Shown piece by piece: positions 23,375 through 32,242 of a stretch of 64,000 bases of DNA. How positions within the stretch are numbered: position 1 is the first letter of the stretch; each line of letters opens with the position of its first letter. Position numbers and translations under genes: made by a program. The DNA comes from Streptomyces griseoluteus (GTDB taxonomy: Bacteria > Actinomycetota > Actinomycetes > Streptomycetales > Streptomycetaceae): assembly GCA_000717735.1 (NCBI GenBank), contig JOBE01000009.1, forward strand, positions 124,001 to 188,000. Direction: 5' to 3'. The notes below the pieces were generated by a model, which was given only the letters and a program-made list of their open reading frames with translations, did no database searches and was not told where the DNA came from.

Positions 23375-23707
23375 ATGCCGCAGATCACCGTCGACTACTC
23401 CGCGCCCCTCGACCGGCGCGGCTTCGCGCTCGCCCTGCACCCGCTCGTCGTCGAGACGGTCGACACGACGATCGACGCCTGCAAGACCCGTTTCCGGGAG
23501 ATCGAGGAGCTGGTCGTCGGCGACGGGTCGACCGACGACGTCATCGTGCACGTCGAGATCGCCCTGCTGTTCGGCCGTACCGACGAGGTCAAGGCGCGGC
23601 TCTCGAAGGCCGTCCTCGACCTGCTGCCGACGTACCTCAAGGCGACGGAGGGCGTACGCCTCTCCGTGGAGGTCCGCGACCTCGAATCGTCCTACCGCAA
23701 GCGCTGA
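23375..23707 (+). CDS. 5-carboxymethyl-2-hydroxymuconate isomerase-family tautomerase
   Basis: A 110-residue protein of the tautomerase superfamily, CHMI branch. It begins MPQITVDYS, so removal of Met exposes the catalytic Pro1 that acts as general base. The length and the central VIVHVEIALLFGRTDEVKARL segment fit CHMI, which isomerises a muconate intermediate of homoprotocatechuate degradation. No other gene of that pathway is nearby, so the real substrate is uncertain. Its last 16 bases overlap the end of the convergent TetR gene. Confidence 0.8.
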   Translation: MPQITVDYSAPLDRRGFALALHPLVVETVDTTIDACKTRFREIEELVVGDGSTDDVIVHVEIALLFGRTDEVKARLSKAVLDLLPTYLKATEGVRLSVEVRDLESSYRKR

Positions 23708-24420
23708 TCCGGTACGGCGTCCAACGAGGGCACCGGCACCAGCGCGACGAGCCGGGCCACCAGCTCCCCGAAGGGGCCGTCGGCCGGCTCGTCGGCGAGG
23801 ATCCCGGTCAGGATCTCCGCCATGTCCGCGTCGTAGGCGGCACTCACCGCGGCCAGCGCCGCGAAGTCGTGCACGAGCTGCAACTCCAGCTCCGCGCGCG
23901 GCACCCGGCGCCCGTCCAGCCACAGGAGCGCCGTCGACTCGGCGAGCGACACCCACGAGCGGACGACCAACTCGAGGCGCGCGGACGGCTTCTCGACCCG
24001 CAGATGGGCCAGGATCTGCTCGTACGCGGCCTGCCGCACCTCGTCGATCATCGCGTTCGTCGTGGAGGAACCCACCGCGGGCCCGCCCCGCATCAGCGCC
24101 GCGAACCCCGGGCCGTGCTCGTCCACGAAGTCGAAGAACCGGCCCATCACCCGCAGCAGCCGCGCCCCCAGGGGCCCCTGCGGCGGCTCCACGAACCGGG
24201 CCGCCAGCTCGTCGGCGGCCCGGCGCAGCGCCGCCTCGTAGAGGCTCTGCTTGCCGGGGAAGTAGTGGTAGACCAGCGGCCGCGAGATGCCCGCGGCGGC
24301 GGCGATCTCGTCGATGGAGACCTCGTCGGGAGAGCGGTGGCCGAAGAGTTCGAGAGCCACCCCGATCAGCTGCTGCTTGCGCTCCTCGACGCCCATCCTG
24401 CGGCGTACCCCGGTCGTCAT
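23692..24420 (-). CDS. TetR-family transcriptional regulator
   Basis: A 242-residue repressor with an N-terminal TetR helix-turn-helix (IDEIAAAAGISRPLVYHYFPGKQSLYEA, residues about 37-64) and a helical ligand domain. It is divergent from a small membrane-protein gene with 37 bp between the start codons, so it may control that promoter, its own, and possibly the nearby reductase-hydrolase pair. That pair's association with a TetR regulator is common in actinobacteria; the link here is positional inference. Confidence 0.88.
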   Translation of the reverse strand: MTTGVRRRMGVEERKQQLIGVALELFGHRSPDEVSIDEIAAAAGISRPLVYHYFPGKQSLYEAALRRAADELAARFVEPPQGPLGARLLRVMGRFFDFVDEHGPGFAALMRGGPAVGSSTTNAMIDEVRQAAYEQILAHLRVEKPSARLELVVRSWVSLAESTALLWLDGRRVPRAELELQLVHDFAALAAVSAAYDADMAEILTGILADEPADGPFGELVARLVALVPVPSLDAVPDQRLR

Positions 24421-24457
24421 ACGAACAGCCTAACGGGGTCCGATACTGTGCTGCTTC

Positions 24458-24838
24458 ATGAGCGCTTCCGACCAGGACACCACGGCCGCCGGGGCCCAGG
24501 AGGCCGCGGAGGCCTCCGAGGCCGACGAGAGCGGTGAAGGGACCTCCGGCGAAGGGACCTCCGGTGAGGAGGCCCCCACCTCGGGGCTCACTCCCAAGCA
24601 GGCGCGGCGACTGCGCGTCGCCGCCGCCTCCGTGCTGCTCGTGGCGATGGCCGTGGTCCTCGTCGTCCGCCTCGCGAGCCGGACGTCGGTCCTGGTCGTC
24701 GGCGTGTACGGCCTCGCCATGATCCTGTGCGGGATCGTGATCGAGCTGTCGCGCAACGGCCGTACGCGGCTTGCGACCTGGCTCCTGGTGGGAGGCCTGG
24801 CCGCCGCGCTCGCCTTCGACTGGCTCATCCTGCCCTGA
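24458..24838 (+). CDS. Small membrane protein, DUF3099-like topology
   Basis: A 126-residue protein of unknown function. Residues 1-45 are acidic and rich in Ala, Glu and Gly, with GEGTSGEGTSGE produced by a 15-bp duplication; then LTPKQARRLR leads into three hydrophobic segments (about 55-68, 74-90, 104-122) ending WLLVGGLAAALAFDWLILP. The tail would be on or in the membrane. It is divergent from the TetR gene and ends 3 bp before the convergent reductase gene. I do not recognise the family with confidence. Confidence 0.7.
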   Translation: MSASDQDTTAAGAQEAAEASEADESGEGTSGEGTSGEEAPTSGLTPKQARRLRVAAASVLLVAMAVVLVVRLASRTSVLVVGVYGLAMILCGIVIELSRNGRTRLATWLLVGGLAAALAFDWLILP

Positions 24839-24841
24839 GGG

Positions 24842-25897
24842 CTACAGGTCGAGGACGAGCCGCTCTCCCGCGCAGCGCGAGACGCAGATCAGCATCGAGT
24901 CGTCCCGCTCGGCGTCGGTGAGCAGTTCGTCCCGGTGGTCGACCTCGCCCTCCAGGACGTGCTGCCTGCACGTTCCGCAGAACCCCTGCCGGCAGGAGTA
25001 CATGAGGCCGGGTATCTCCTCGCGGACGGCCGCGAGGACCGACTGGTCGGCCGCCACCGTCACCGTGCGCCCTGAGCGGCGCAGTTCGACCTCGAAGGCG
25101 GTGCCGCCGGTCGTCGCCGCGGCCGAGAACCGTTCGAGGAGCGGCGTCCGGCCCTCCGGCATCGCCGCCGCCACCGCGTCCATGAGGCCCTCGGGGCCGC
25201 AGCAGTACACGAGGGTCTCGGCGGGGACGTGCCCGAGGAAGCCGAGGTCGGGGTAGCCCGACTCGTCCTCGGCGACCACCGTCACGCGGTCGCCGCCCAG
25301 GGCCTCGATCTCCTTCAGATACGGCAGGGTCGCCCGGCTCCGCCCGCAGTACACGAGCCGCCAGTCCGCCCCGGCCGCCTCGGCGGCGCGCAGCATCGGC
25401 AGGACCGGGGTGATGCCGATGCCGCCGACGACGAAGACGTACGCGGGTGCCGCGAGGAGCGGGAAGCGGTTGCGCGGGCCCCGGATCTCGATCTCCACGC
25501 CCTCGTGGAGCCGCTCGTGGACCTCGCGCGAACCGCCTCCGCCGTCCTCGATGAGGCGCGTGGCCACGGTGTACGAGGAGAGGTCGGCCGGATCGCCGCA
25601 GAGCGAGTACTGCCGGACGAGCCCGGAGGGCAGGACGAGGTCGATGTGGGCGCCCGGCTGCCAGGCGGGCAGGTCCCGTCCCGCGAGGCGGAGTTCGACG
25701 ACGCCGTCGGCGGGCGCGGCGCGGCCGGTCACCCGGACCTTGCGGGGGACGGTGCTGCCCCGGCCGTACCCGGACACGGGCTCGTCGAGCGCGGGCATCG
25801 GCCACAGCGGGGCCGTGGACATGCGGCTGCGGACGGCCCGGCGGACGAGCAGGGCGGCGGCCCCCGCGGCGAGGGCGACGGTGGTGAAGCGGGGCAT
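24842..25897 (-). CDS. Ferredoxin reductase with C-terminal 2Fe-2S domain
   Basis: A 351-residue flavin reductase of the phthalate dioxygenase reductase/VanB type. An N-terminal hydrophobic segment (FTTVALAAGAAALLVRRAVR) may tether it to the membrane. The FAD/FMN domain has RQYSLCGDP near residue 100, the NAD domain VVGGIGITPVLPMLR near residue 150, and the plant-type ferredoxin domain CRQGFCGTCRQHVLEGE near residue 310 gives three of the four cluster cysteines; the fourth is in MLICVSRCAG. Its start overlaps the stop of the upstream hydrolase gene in a TGATG arrangement, so the pair is coupled and probably forms an electron-supply and oxygenase/hydrolase unit. Confidence 0.9.
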   Translation of the reverse strand: MPRFTTVALAAGAAALLVRRAVRSRMSTAPLWPMPALDEPVSGYGRGSTVPRKVRVTGRAAPADGVVELRLAGRDLPAWQPGAHIDLVLPSGLVRQYSLCGDPADLSSYTVATRLIEDGGGGSREVHERLHEGVEIEIRGPRNRFPLLAAPAYVFVVGGIGITPVLPMLRAAEAAGADWRLVYCGRSRATLPYLKEIEALGGDRVTVVAEDESGYPDLGFLGHVPAETLVYCCGPEGLMDAVAAAMPEGRTPLLERFSAAATTGGTAFEVELRRSGRTVTVAADQSVLAAVREEIPGLMYSCRQGFCGTCRQHVLEGEVDHRDELLTDAERDDSMLICVSRCAGERLVLDL

Positions 25898-26781
25898 CAG
25901 CGGCCTCCGTTGGCGCCGGGGGAGGAGGCCAGGTAGGCCGTGGCCTGCGCGGTGTCGCCCTCCTGGGAGGGGTGGTAGGCGCGGCTGAGGTAGCGGGGTA
26001 TGGAGCGCAGCATGGCGGGGGTGGAGGGCAGTACGCCCTGCCGGCCCTTGCGGACGAACTGGGCGAAGGAGGCCTTGCCGTCGAGGAGGGTCGGGTCGTT
26101 CTCCATGAAGAAGCGGACGCCTCGCTGCCAGAGGAAGAGGAGCGTGGAGAAGGCGAGCGCCCAGGTGCGGGCGCGGCGCCGGTAGCCGCCGTCGAGGTAC
26201 ATGAAGAGTTCGAAGGCGACCGAGCGGTGTTCGACCTCCTCCGCGCCGTGCCAGCGCAGCAGGTCGAGCATGACGGGGTCGGCGCCGACCCGGTCGAGCT
26301 CGTCGGCGTTGAGGACCCAGTCGCCGAGGAAGGCGGTGTAGTGCTCGATGGCGGCGATCATCGCGACCCGCTCCATCAGCCACCAGCGGCGCGGCCGGCC
26401 CGGCGGCAGGGTCCGGTCCCCGAGGAGCTTCTCGAAGAACCAGTCGACCTGCGCGGTGTACGGGGTGGGGTCGAGGCCCTGCTCGCGGAGGTGGGGCAGG
26501 ACGTCGTCGTGCGCCTGGGAGTGGACGGCCTCCTGGCCGATGAAGCCGATGACGTCCGCGCGCAGCCGGTCGTCGGTGATGTACGGCAGCGCCTGCTTGT
26601 AGACGTGCACGAACCAGCGTTCGCCGGCCGGGAGCAGCAGGTGCAGCACGTTGATGGTGTGCGTGGTGAAGGGATCGCCGGGCACCCAGTGGAGGGGGGT
26701 CTCGTCCCAGTCGAAGGAGACCTTGCGGGCCTTGAGCTCGACGTGCTCCGACGCCACCGGTGCAGGCTGCGTATTAGACAT
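25897..26781 (-). CDS. Metal-dependent hydrolase / di-iron-like protein (PF10118 type)
   Basis: A 294-residue helical protein. It carries repeated Glu and His positions typical of a metal centre: IGQEAVHSQAHDDVLPHL near residue 82, AAIEHYTAFLGDW near residue 145 and WHGAEEVEHRSVAFELF near residue 178. This ExxH pattern resembles di-iron carboxylate proteins, although the family is named metal-dependent hydrolase. The downstream reductase is translationally coupled and could deliver electrons, which favours a di-iron oxygenase role; that is inference. The substrate is unknown. Confidence 0.85.
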   Translation of the reverse strand: MSNTQPAPVASEHVELKARKVSFDWDETPLHWVPGDPFTTHTINVLHLLLPAGERWFVHVYKQALPYITDDRLRADVIGFIGQEAVHSQAHDDVLPHLREQGLDPTPYTAQVDWFFEKLLGDRTLPPGRPRRWWLMERVAMIAAIEHYTAFLGDWVLNADELDRVGADPVMLDLLRWHGAEEVEHRSVAFELFMYLDGGYRRRARTWALAFSTLLFLWQRGVRFFMENDPTLLDGKASFAQFVRKGRQGVLPSTPAMLRSIPRYLSRAYHPSQEGDTAQATAYLASSPGANGGR

Positions 26782-26888
26782 GGCGTCAATGTACTGAGAG
26801 GTACGGCGATGGCAACAGGCCTGTGCACCCGATTATCGCCCCGCCCCTCGTCCTCTCCTCGCCCTCCCCTCCTCCCTGCCTCCTCCTC

Positions 26889-26930
26889 TTCTCACCCTCT
26901 TCTCACCCTCTTCTCACCCTGCTCACCCTC
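26889..26930. repeat. 11-bp pyrimidine tandem repeat (TTCTCACCCTC)
   Basis: TTCTCACCCTC is exact at 26889 and 26900, has one change in the copy at 26911, and is followed by CTCACCCTC. It sits in a roughly 95-base pyrimidine-rich tract (about 26840-26935) just after the stop codon of the 819-residue protein gene. Confidence 0.88.
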
Positions 26931-26940
26931 CCCGGCCGCG

Positions 26941-29400
26941 TCAGCGCAGGGCGGCCACCCGCGTCCCGTCCCGCAGGGTGCCGTCCAGGTCCGCCCGCGC
27001 CCCCGCCTTCGCCTTCACCGCGAGGAACGGGCCGTCCGACCGTCCCTTCACCCCGCCCGAGGTCTCCAGGGCGGTGAAGTCCGGGCTGCCCGCCGCAAGG
27101 ACGTACCAGCCGCCGCTCGGCGCCTGCCACAGCACACCCGCCAGGACCCGGGGATCCCGCACCCCGCAGGCCGGCGAACCCTCGGAGCGGGCCGCGAGCG
27201 CCGCCGGGACCGTGGGCGACGGGACCAGGAACTGGGCGAGGACCCTGCTGCCCGTGCCCCGCCAGGTCTCCGCGCGGGTGCACAGCCAGGTGCCCCGCCC
27301 CGCGCCCTCCGGGAGCGGCTGCCGGGCGAACCGCCAGGCGTTCACCGACCGCACCCCGTTCCCGCCCACCGCCGTCAACTGGCACGCGGTCCGGGCCCAC
27401 GCCTCCCGCGCCTGCGGCCCCGTCGCGTCCACCGGCGCCGCCGGCGGACCCCACAGGAGCCGGGCGGGGGCCAGCTCACCCAGGTCGGCGAGGAGCCGCA
27501 GCCCCGAACCGTCCCGCACCTGGAGGGTGTTCCAGCGGGTGCAGCCCTTCGCCAGGGCGGGGCTCGGCACCGGATCGGTCATCCCCTGCGCGTCCCGCAC
27601 CAGCGGCCGGGGCGCCTTCGCGGGCGCGAGGAGGTCCCGTACCGCCGTCTCCTTCACCCAGGGCGCGGTGAGATAGCGGACGTTGCCCGCCGCACGGGAC
27701 AGCACGAGCGCCGCCGAACCGACCGAGTCCGCCCCGTCGGTCCGCGCGAAGTCGAGCGCCGCGCCCGCCGTGCCGTCGACCGGTTCCGCGTACCGCACGG
27801 CCCGCAGCCCGTCGTGCAGGAGCACCACCCGTGCCCCGTCCACCACCCCCGCGAACAGCAGCTGCGGCGGCCCCATCGGCGGACCGACCGGCGTCCCCGG
27901 CGTCGCCGACGAGCGTACGGAGGCCCCGGGCCTGGCCCACACGGCGAGCGCGCGCCGCAGCAGCGCGCTGTCGCCGGTCAGGCCGCCGCGCGCGGGCCAC
28001 ACGGAGAAGTCCTGCCGGGTCGAACCGGGCCAGGCCGCCGGAGCGACCCGCTTGAGCGCCCCGGGGTCGAGAGCGGCCTCCGCGGCCGGGTTACGGGCGT
28101 ACGAGGGCGCCGCAGCACCGTTTCTTCCCCACCCGTCCCCCGGTAGCCCGAGCAGCGTCCCGCACACGACGAGCGCGGCGGCGGCGACGAGCGCGGCCCG
28201 GCCGTGCTGCCGCCGCCGCATGAGATCGGTGGGCCGGGCCTGGAGCGCGCAGGGATCGAACTCGTCGGATTCGAGCAGCGCGGCGCCGCTGACGCGGCCG
28301 GAACGGACGAGGGGGCCGGGACCGGCGACGGGCCGGGGCGCCGAGGGCCCGCCGGGCCCGTCGGAGCGGTCGCCCCGGCCGTTCCCGCCGGCGTGCTCGG
28401 CTCGGCCGCTTCCGCCGGGGTGGGGGGCCCTGCTGGTTCCGCCGGAGCGGTCGCCCCGACCGTTCGCGCCGGCGCCCGCGGGCGGCGCGTCCGGGCCCGG
28501 CGTATCGGCGCCGCCGCTGCCGGACCGGCCGCCGCCCCCGCCGGGACCACCCTGCCCGCTGACCCTGTCGGCGTAGCCGGACCGGCCGTGGGCGGCGCCC
28601 GGGCCGCCGCCCGGCCCGGCGGCCGAGGCCTCCCGGCCGCCGTCACGGGGTACGGCCCCGTCCGTGCCCCCGATCGCCCCCGGGTTCCCGGTTCTTCCCG
28701 GCCCGCCGGGCTCACGGGGCCCGCCTTGCTCGCCCACCCTCTCCGACCGCCGGTCTCGCCCGAAGCCGTCGGCAGCGCCTGGGCCGCCGCCCGGACCGGC
28801 GACGGAGCCCGCGGGCCACGGGTCCCCGGTGTCCACCTCGTCCAGCGCGTCCGCCTCCGCCAGGGCCGCCGCCGGGTCCTCCACGCCGACCGACGCCAGG
28901 ACGCGCAGCACCTCGGGGTCGCCCTGGCGTTCCAGACCGCGCAGGACGTAGGCCGCGCGACCGGGACCCGAGAGCCTCGACAGCCGCTGGTCCAGGGCGA
29001 GTTCGTCGGCGCCGCCCACCCGGGGGAACAGTCGCAGCCCCCACACGTGCGGAAGCAGCGGCGGGAACTGCGCCCGGCGCGGCAGCGCGAGGCGCCGCAG
29101 CGGCAGCCCGGCGATCAGCGCCTGCCGCAGCACCTCGCCCCGTACGTACGCGTAGCCCGGATCGACCGCGTCCTCGGCGAGCCGCGGCTCCGGCACGGCG
29201 GGCCCCGGGACCCGGCGGCGCGGCAGCGAGCGCTGGACGAGCGCGTGCGCGGTCAGCACCCGGCGGTTGCGGCCGAGCGAGGGCGGCAGGACGAGGTAGG
29301 CGATGCGGACGAGCCGCGGATAGCGCTCGACGAGCGCGGCCTCGGCCTGCTCGACGTCGACGGGGCCCACGGGCGAGGGAACGAGATCCTGGGTGCTCAC
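26941..29400 (-). CDS. Large membrane-anchored protein with sigma-like N-terminus and Gly-rich linker
   Basis: An 819-residue protein of unknown function. Residues 15-190 (VERYPRLVRIAYLVLPPSLG, then RLSRLSGPGRAAYVLRGLE) resemble the helical regions of ECF-type sigma factors but without a clear promoter-binding motif. Residues about 195-385 are a low-complexity Gly/Pro/Ser/Arg linker. A single membrane span (AALVAAAALVVCGTLLGLPG) lies near residues 401-420. The remaining about 400 residues would be outside the cell and contain a few cysteines and a WYVLAAGSPDFTALE end. It stands alone on its strand, upstream of a pyrimidine repeat. I do not recognise a named family. Confidence 0.75.
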   Translation of the reverse strand: MSTQDLVPSPVGPVDVEQAEAALVERYPRLVRIAYLVLPPSLGRNRRVLTAHALVQRSLPRRRVPGPAVPEPRLAEDAVDPGYAYVRGEVLRQALIAGLPLRRLALPRRAQFPPLLPHVWGLRLFPRVGGADELALDQRLSRLSGPGRAAYVLRGLERQGDPEVLRVLASVGVEDPAAALAEADALDEVDTGDPWPAGSVAGPGGGPGAADGFGRDRRSERVGEQGGPREPGGPGRTGNPGAIGGTDGAVPRDGGREASAAGPGGGPGAAHGRSGYADRVSGQGGPGGGGGRSGSGGADTPGPDAPPAGAGANGRGDRSGGTSRAPHPGGSGRAEHAGGNGRGDRSDGPGGPSAPRPVAGPGPLVRSGRVSGAALLESDEFDPCALQARPTDLMRRRQHGRAALVAAAALVVCGTLLGLPGDGWGRNGAAAPSYARNPAAEAALDPGALKRVAPAAWPGSTRQDFSVWPARGGLTGDSALLRRALAVWARPGASVRSSATPGTPVGPPMGPPQLLFAGVVDGARVVLLHDGLRAVRYAEPVDGTAGAALDFARTDGADSVGSAALVLSRAAGNVRYLTAPWVKETAVRDLLAPAKAPRPLVRDAQGMTDPVPSPALAKGCTRWNTLQVRDGSGLRLLADLGELAPARLLWGPPAAPVDATGPQAREAWARTACQLTAVGGNGVRSVNAWRFARQPLPEGAGRGTWLCTRAETWRGTGSRVLAQFLVPSPTVPAALAARSEGSPACGVRDPRVLAGVLWQAPSGGWYVLAAGSPDFTALETSGGVKGRSDGPFLAVKAKAGARADLDGTLRDGTRVAALR

Positions 29401-29447
29401 GTTCAGCAGAACGAGCGATTCTTCCGATGGTCACCCCGGCCGGGTCC

Positions 29448-29481
29448 GGCCTCCGCCGCGCCCCCGGACGCGGCGGAGGCC
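29448..29481 (-). terminator. Terminator after the phosphatase gene
   Basis: A 13-bp perfect stem (GGCCTCCGCCGCG 29448-29460 with CGCGGCGGAGGCC 29469-29481) closes an 8-nt loop, 15 bases past the phosphatase stop codon and 47 bases before the next start on the same strand. Confidence 0.75.
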
Positions 29482-29495
29482 CGGAACCGCCCCGC

Positions 29496-30296
29496 TCAGC
29501 CCGCCTCCACCGTCAGCCGCTCGCGGATCCGCTCCGTCACCTCGTCGGGGACGCCGAGCCCCTCCCGTACGTACTTCTCCATCGACCCGTGCCGGACCTC
29601 CACCTCGTCAAGCGCCGCCGCCAGGTACTCCGGCACGACCCCGATCATGTCGAGCGCGAGGTCGGGGTCGCCGCCCTGCGCGGTGAACCCCTCGATCATC
29701 GGCGCGAACGCCTGCCGCACCGCCGTGTTGACCGAGAGGTACTCGCTCCGCACGGTCTCCCCGTCCGCGCCCAGCAGGGACAGCACGACCGTCGCCGCCC
29801 AGCCCGTCCTGTCCTTGCCCGCCGTGCAGTGGAAGAGCAGCGGCCCGGCCCCCGGAGCACCCAGCTCGGTGAGGAGGGCGTGGTAGGAGGCGCGGCCGGA
29901 GTCGCTGGAGACGAAGGCCCGGTAGGTCCGGGCGAAGGCCTCCCGGACCTGGCCCCCGCCGAGGTACTCCTCGGTGAGCGCCGGGTCCGTGAGCAGCTCC
30001 TTCAGACGCGCGGCCGGCGGCAGCCCGCTGACGGCGAGGTGGTCGGCGAGCACGTCCGCGACGAGCAGCCGCGCCCCGGCGGGCAGCCGGTCGGGCCGGT
30101 CGCAGCGCTCCACCTCGGTACGGAGGTCGACGACCGTACGGATGCCGAGACCGGCCACCGCCGGCTCCGCCGGATCGAGCCGGTCGAGCTGCGCCGAGCG
30201 CAGGACGAGGCCGGGGCGGACGGCCCGCCCGGCACCGAGCGGCAGCCCGCCGAGATCCCGGAGGTTGGCGACGGAGGTGGCGGGAAGGGCGGGCAT
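29496..30296 (-). CDS. Tyrosine/serine protein phosphatase (DSP/PTP fold)
   Basis: A 266-residue cytosolic phosphatase. The signature LLFHCTAGKDRTGWAATVVL near residues 153-172 holds the catalytic Cys and Arg of the CX5R loop. The N-terminal SVANLRDLGGLPLGAGRAVRPG segment is typical of the MptpB/IphP-like group, which removes phosphate from tyrosine or phosphoinositides. ATG 30296 has GGAGGAG 8 nt upstream and is preferred to a start 9 codons earlier. It lies 80 bp beyond the stop of the epimerase gene on the same strand. Confidence 0.9.
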   Translation of the reverse strand: MPALPATSVANLRDLGGLPLGAGRAVRPGLVLRSAQLDRLDPAEPAVAGLGIRTVVDLRTEVERCDRPDRLPAGARLLVADVLADHLAVSGLPPAARLKELLTDPALTEEYLGGGQVREAFARTYRAFVSSDSGRASYHALLTELGAPGAGPLLFHCTAGKDRTGWAATVVLSLLGADGETVRSEYLSVNTAVRQAFAPMIEGFTAQGGDPDLALDMIGVVPEYLAAALDEVEVRHGSMEKYVREGLGVPDEVTERIRERLTVEAG

Positions 30297-30376
30297 GGCG
30301 GCGACTCCTCCGGGTTCGTACACGTTCGTGTCGACCGTAGACGATCACCCCGGTTCGGGCAGCTCCGAGCGTTTCC

Positions 30377-31387
30377 TCACCCGCCCGACGGCGCCGTGAG
30401 CTTCGCCAGTACCTCCGCCTCCCGCTCGGGGGAGAGACCGACGCCCGGCCGGTCCGGGCGCTGCGGCGCGGTGCCGCCGAGCGACTCCAGCCACGCCCAG
30501 GTGTCGGCGACGGTCTCCGCCGCCGGGCGGCAGCGCAGTCCGGCCTTGAGCGCCTTGGTGACGTCGGCGGTGTGCATCGCGTCGTACATCTCGCCCGGCG
30601 GCAGCCATACAGGCAGCTCCGACCACGGTTCCGCACCGGCCGCGAGCAGCGCTTCCGGGGCGGTCCAGCGGAGTTCGGCGTCCGCGCCGGTGACCCGTAC
30701 GCAGGCGTCGAGCAGCTCGCCCATGGTCGTGTGTCCGGGCGGCGAGACGAGGTTGTACGGCCCGGAGAGCCCGGCGGCTATCGCGTCGAGGGTCCATTCG
30801 GCCAGGTCGCGGACGTCGATGTACTGGATCGGCGAGTCCGCGGGACCGGGAGCGAGGACCGGACCGCCGCGCGCGGTCCGGCCGAGCCACCAGGGGAGCC
30901 GGCCCACGTTCTCGTACGGGCCGATGATCAGACCCGCGCGGACGAGCAGCGTCCGGTCCGCGCCGAACGCGGCGGTGGCGGCCAGCTCACCGCCCCGCTT
31001 GGACTCCGCGTACGGCATGTCCCCGTCGTCCGGCGACCCCTCCACCAGCGGGCCGTCCTCCGCGAGTCCGGCGGCGGGCGGCCAGGCGTACACGGAACGG
31101 CTCGACACGTACGCGTACCGCCCGACCCGGTCGGCGAGCAGCCGGGCCGCGTCCCGTACCGCCGAGGGCGCGGCCGACCAGGTGTCCACGACGGCGTCCC
31201 AGGAACCCGTCGCGAGCGCGGCGAGCCCCTCGGGACCTGTGGTGCGGTCGCCCAGCAGCGAGGTGACCCCCGCCGGCGGTGCGTGCCGGCCCCGGTGGAA
31301 GACGGTCACCTCCCAACCCCGTTCGAGCGCGGCCTCGACGACCGCGCGGCCCACGAACTCCGTACCTCCGAGCATCAGCAGTTTCAT
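30377..31387 (-). CDS. NAD-dependent epimerase / reductase (extended SDR)
   Basis: A 336-residue extended short-chain dehydrogenase. It begins MKLLMLGGTEFVGRAVVEAA, the nucleotide-binding loop, and has YAESKRGGELAA with the catalytic Tyr and Lys near residue 140. The start at 31387 is chosen at the Rossmann fold; the frame is open far upstream but overlaps the divergent gene. Related streptomycete proteins are annotated as reductases or NAD-dependent epimerases; the substrate is unknown. It precedes the phosphatase gene and is divergent from the His-rich membrane-protein gene. Confidence 0.88.
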   Translation of the reverse strand: MKLLMLGGTEFVGRAVVEAALERGWEVTVFHRGRHAPPAGVTSLLGDRTTGPEGLAALATGSWDAVVDTWSAAPSAVRDAARLLADRVGRYAYVSSRSVYAWPPAAGLAEDGPLVEGSPDDGDMPYAESKRGGELAATAAFGADRTLLVRAGLIIGPYENVGRLPWWLGRTARGGPVLAPGPADSPIQYIDVRDLAEWTLDAIAAGLSGPYNLVSPPGHTTMGELLDACVRVTGADAELRWTAPEALLAAGAEPWSELPVWLPPGEMYDAMHTADVTKALKAGLRCRPAAETVADTWAWLESLGGTAPQRPDRPGVGLSPEREAEVLAKLTAPSGG

Positions 31388-31539
31388 GATCCGAGACTGC
31401 CCGGCCGACCGGCGCGGGGCCAAGGCATTCCGCTCCCGGAGGATTCCGCCACGGGAGGAACGCCACGGGAGGCGTCCCGGGGACATCAGGCCGCAGGGGG
31501 TCTCGTGCGCCGGATGGCGGGGTGACACCATGACGGGCG

Positions 31540-32199
31540 ATGACGGATGCCCGGTCGCCCCTGCGCGCCTTGCGAGCCGCCCTGTTCGCGGTGGTGTGCG
31601 TGACTCTGGCGACTGTGGGGCATTCGTCCATGTCTGCGCACCGGCTCCCGGCGCCCGCCCTGCTCGGCGCCTTCGCCGTGACGGCGGCGGTCGCCTGGGC
31701 GGCGGCGGGCCGGCGCCGGGGCGCGCCGACGATCGCGGGCGCGCTGATCGCCCTCCAGGGCGCGCTGCACCTGGTGTTCTCGCTGGCCGGGACCCACCCG
31801 GCGGCGACACACCCGCACGCCGGAAGCGGCGGGACGCACGAGATGCACGGCGCGGAGACGCTCCCCGCCACGACCTCCGGCACCGGCACGGGCGGCGGCA
31901 CGGACACCGCCGGCATGCTCGCCGTCCACCTCCTCGCCGCACTCCTCTGCGGCCTCTGGCTGGCCCACGGCGAAGCGGCGTTCTTCACGCTGGCCCGAGC
32001 CGCCCTCGCGTACGCCTTCACGCCCCTGCGCCTGCTCCTCGCGCGGGCCCGCGTCCCCGACGCCCCGCGCCGCGCGGTCCGCAGGACCCGGCGGAGCACC
32101 CACCGGCCGCGCACCCTCGTCCTCGCGCACACCCTCTCCCGGCGCGGGCCGCCCCGCCCGCCCGTACCCCGCGCCACGGCCCTCGGAGCACACGTCTGA
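31540..32199 (+). CDS. His-rich multi-pass membrane protein
   Basis: A 219-residue membrane protein with four hydrophobic segments (about 10-30, 40-58, 65-85, 126-146). The loop between the third and fourth is rich in His, Gly and Thr (THPAATHPHAGSGGTHEMHG), which suggests metal binding outside the membrane. The C-terminal 60 residues are strongly basic. It lies 43 bp before a PepSY-domain membrane protein with a second His-rich loop, so the two are probably one operon concerned with copper or another metal; this is inferred from the loops only. Confidence 0.82.
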   Translation: MTDARSPLRALRAALFAVVCVTLATVGHSSMSAHRLPAPALLGAFAVTAAVAWAAAGRRRGAPTIAGALIALQGALHLVFSLAGTHPAATHPHAGSGGTHEMHGAETLPATTSGTGTGGGTDTAGMLAVHLLAALLCGLWLAHGEAAFFTLARAALAYAFTPLRLLLARARVPDAPRRAVRRTRRSTHRPRTLVLAHTLSRRGPPRPPVPRATALGAHV

Positions 32200-32242
32200 C
32201 CCGGGGGTCCTCCCCCTGTCTGCACCGACTCCTAGGACAGTC

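Noticed and set aside
28300..28800. Possible coding or repeat array in the C/G-rich stretch
   Set aside because: It is the low-complexity Gly/Pro/Ser linker of the 819-residue protein in its own frame; no separate gene or exact repeat.
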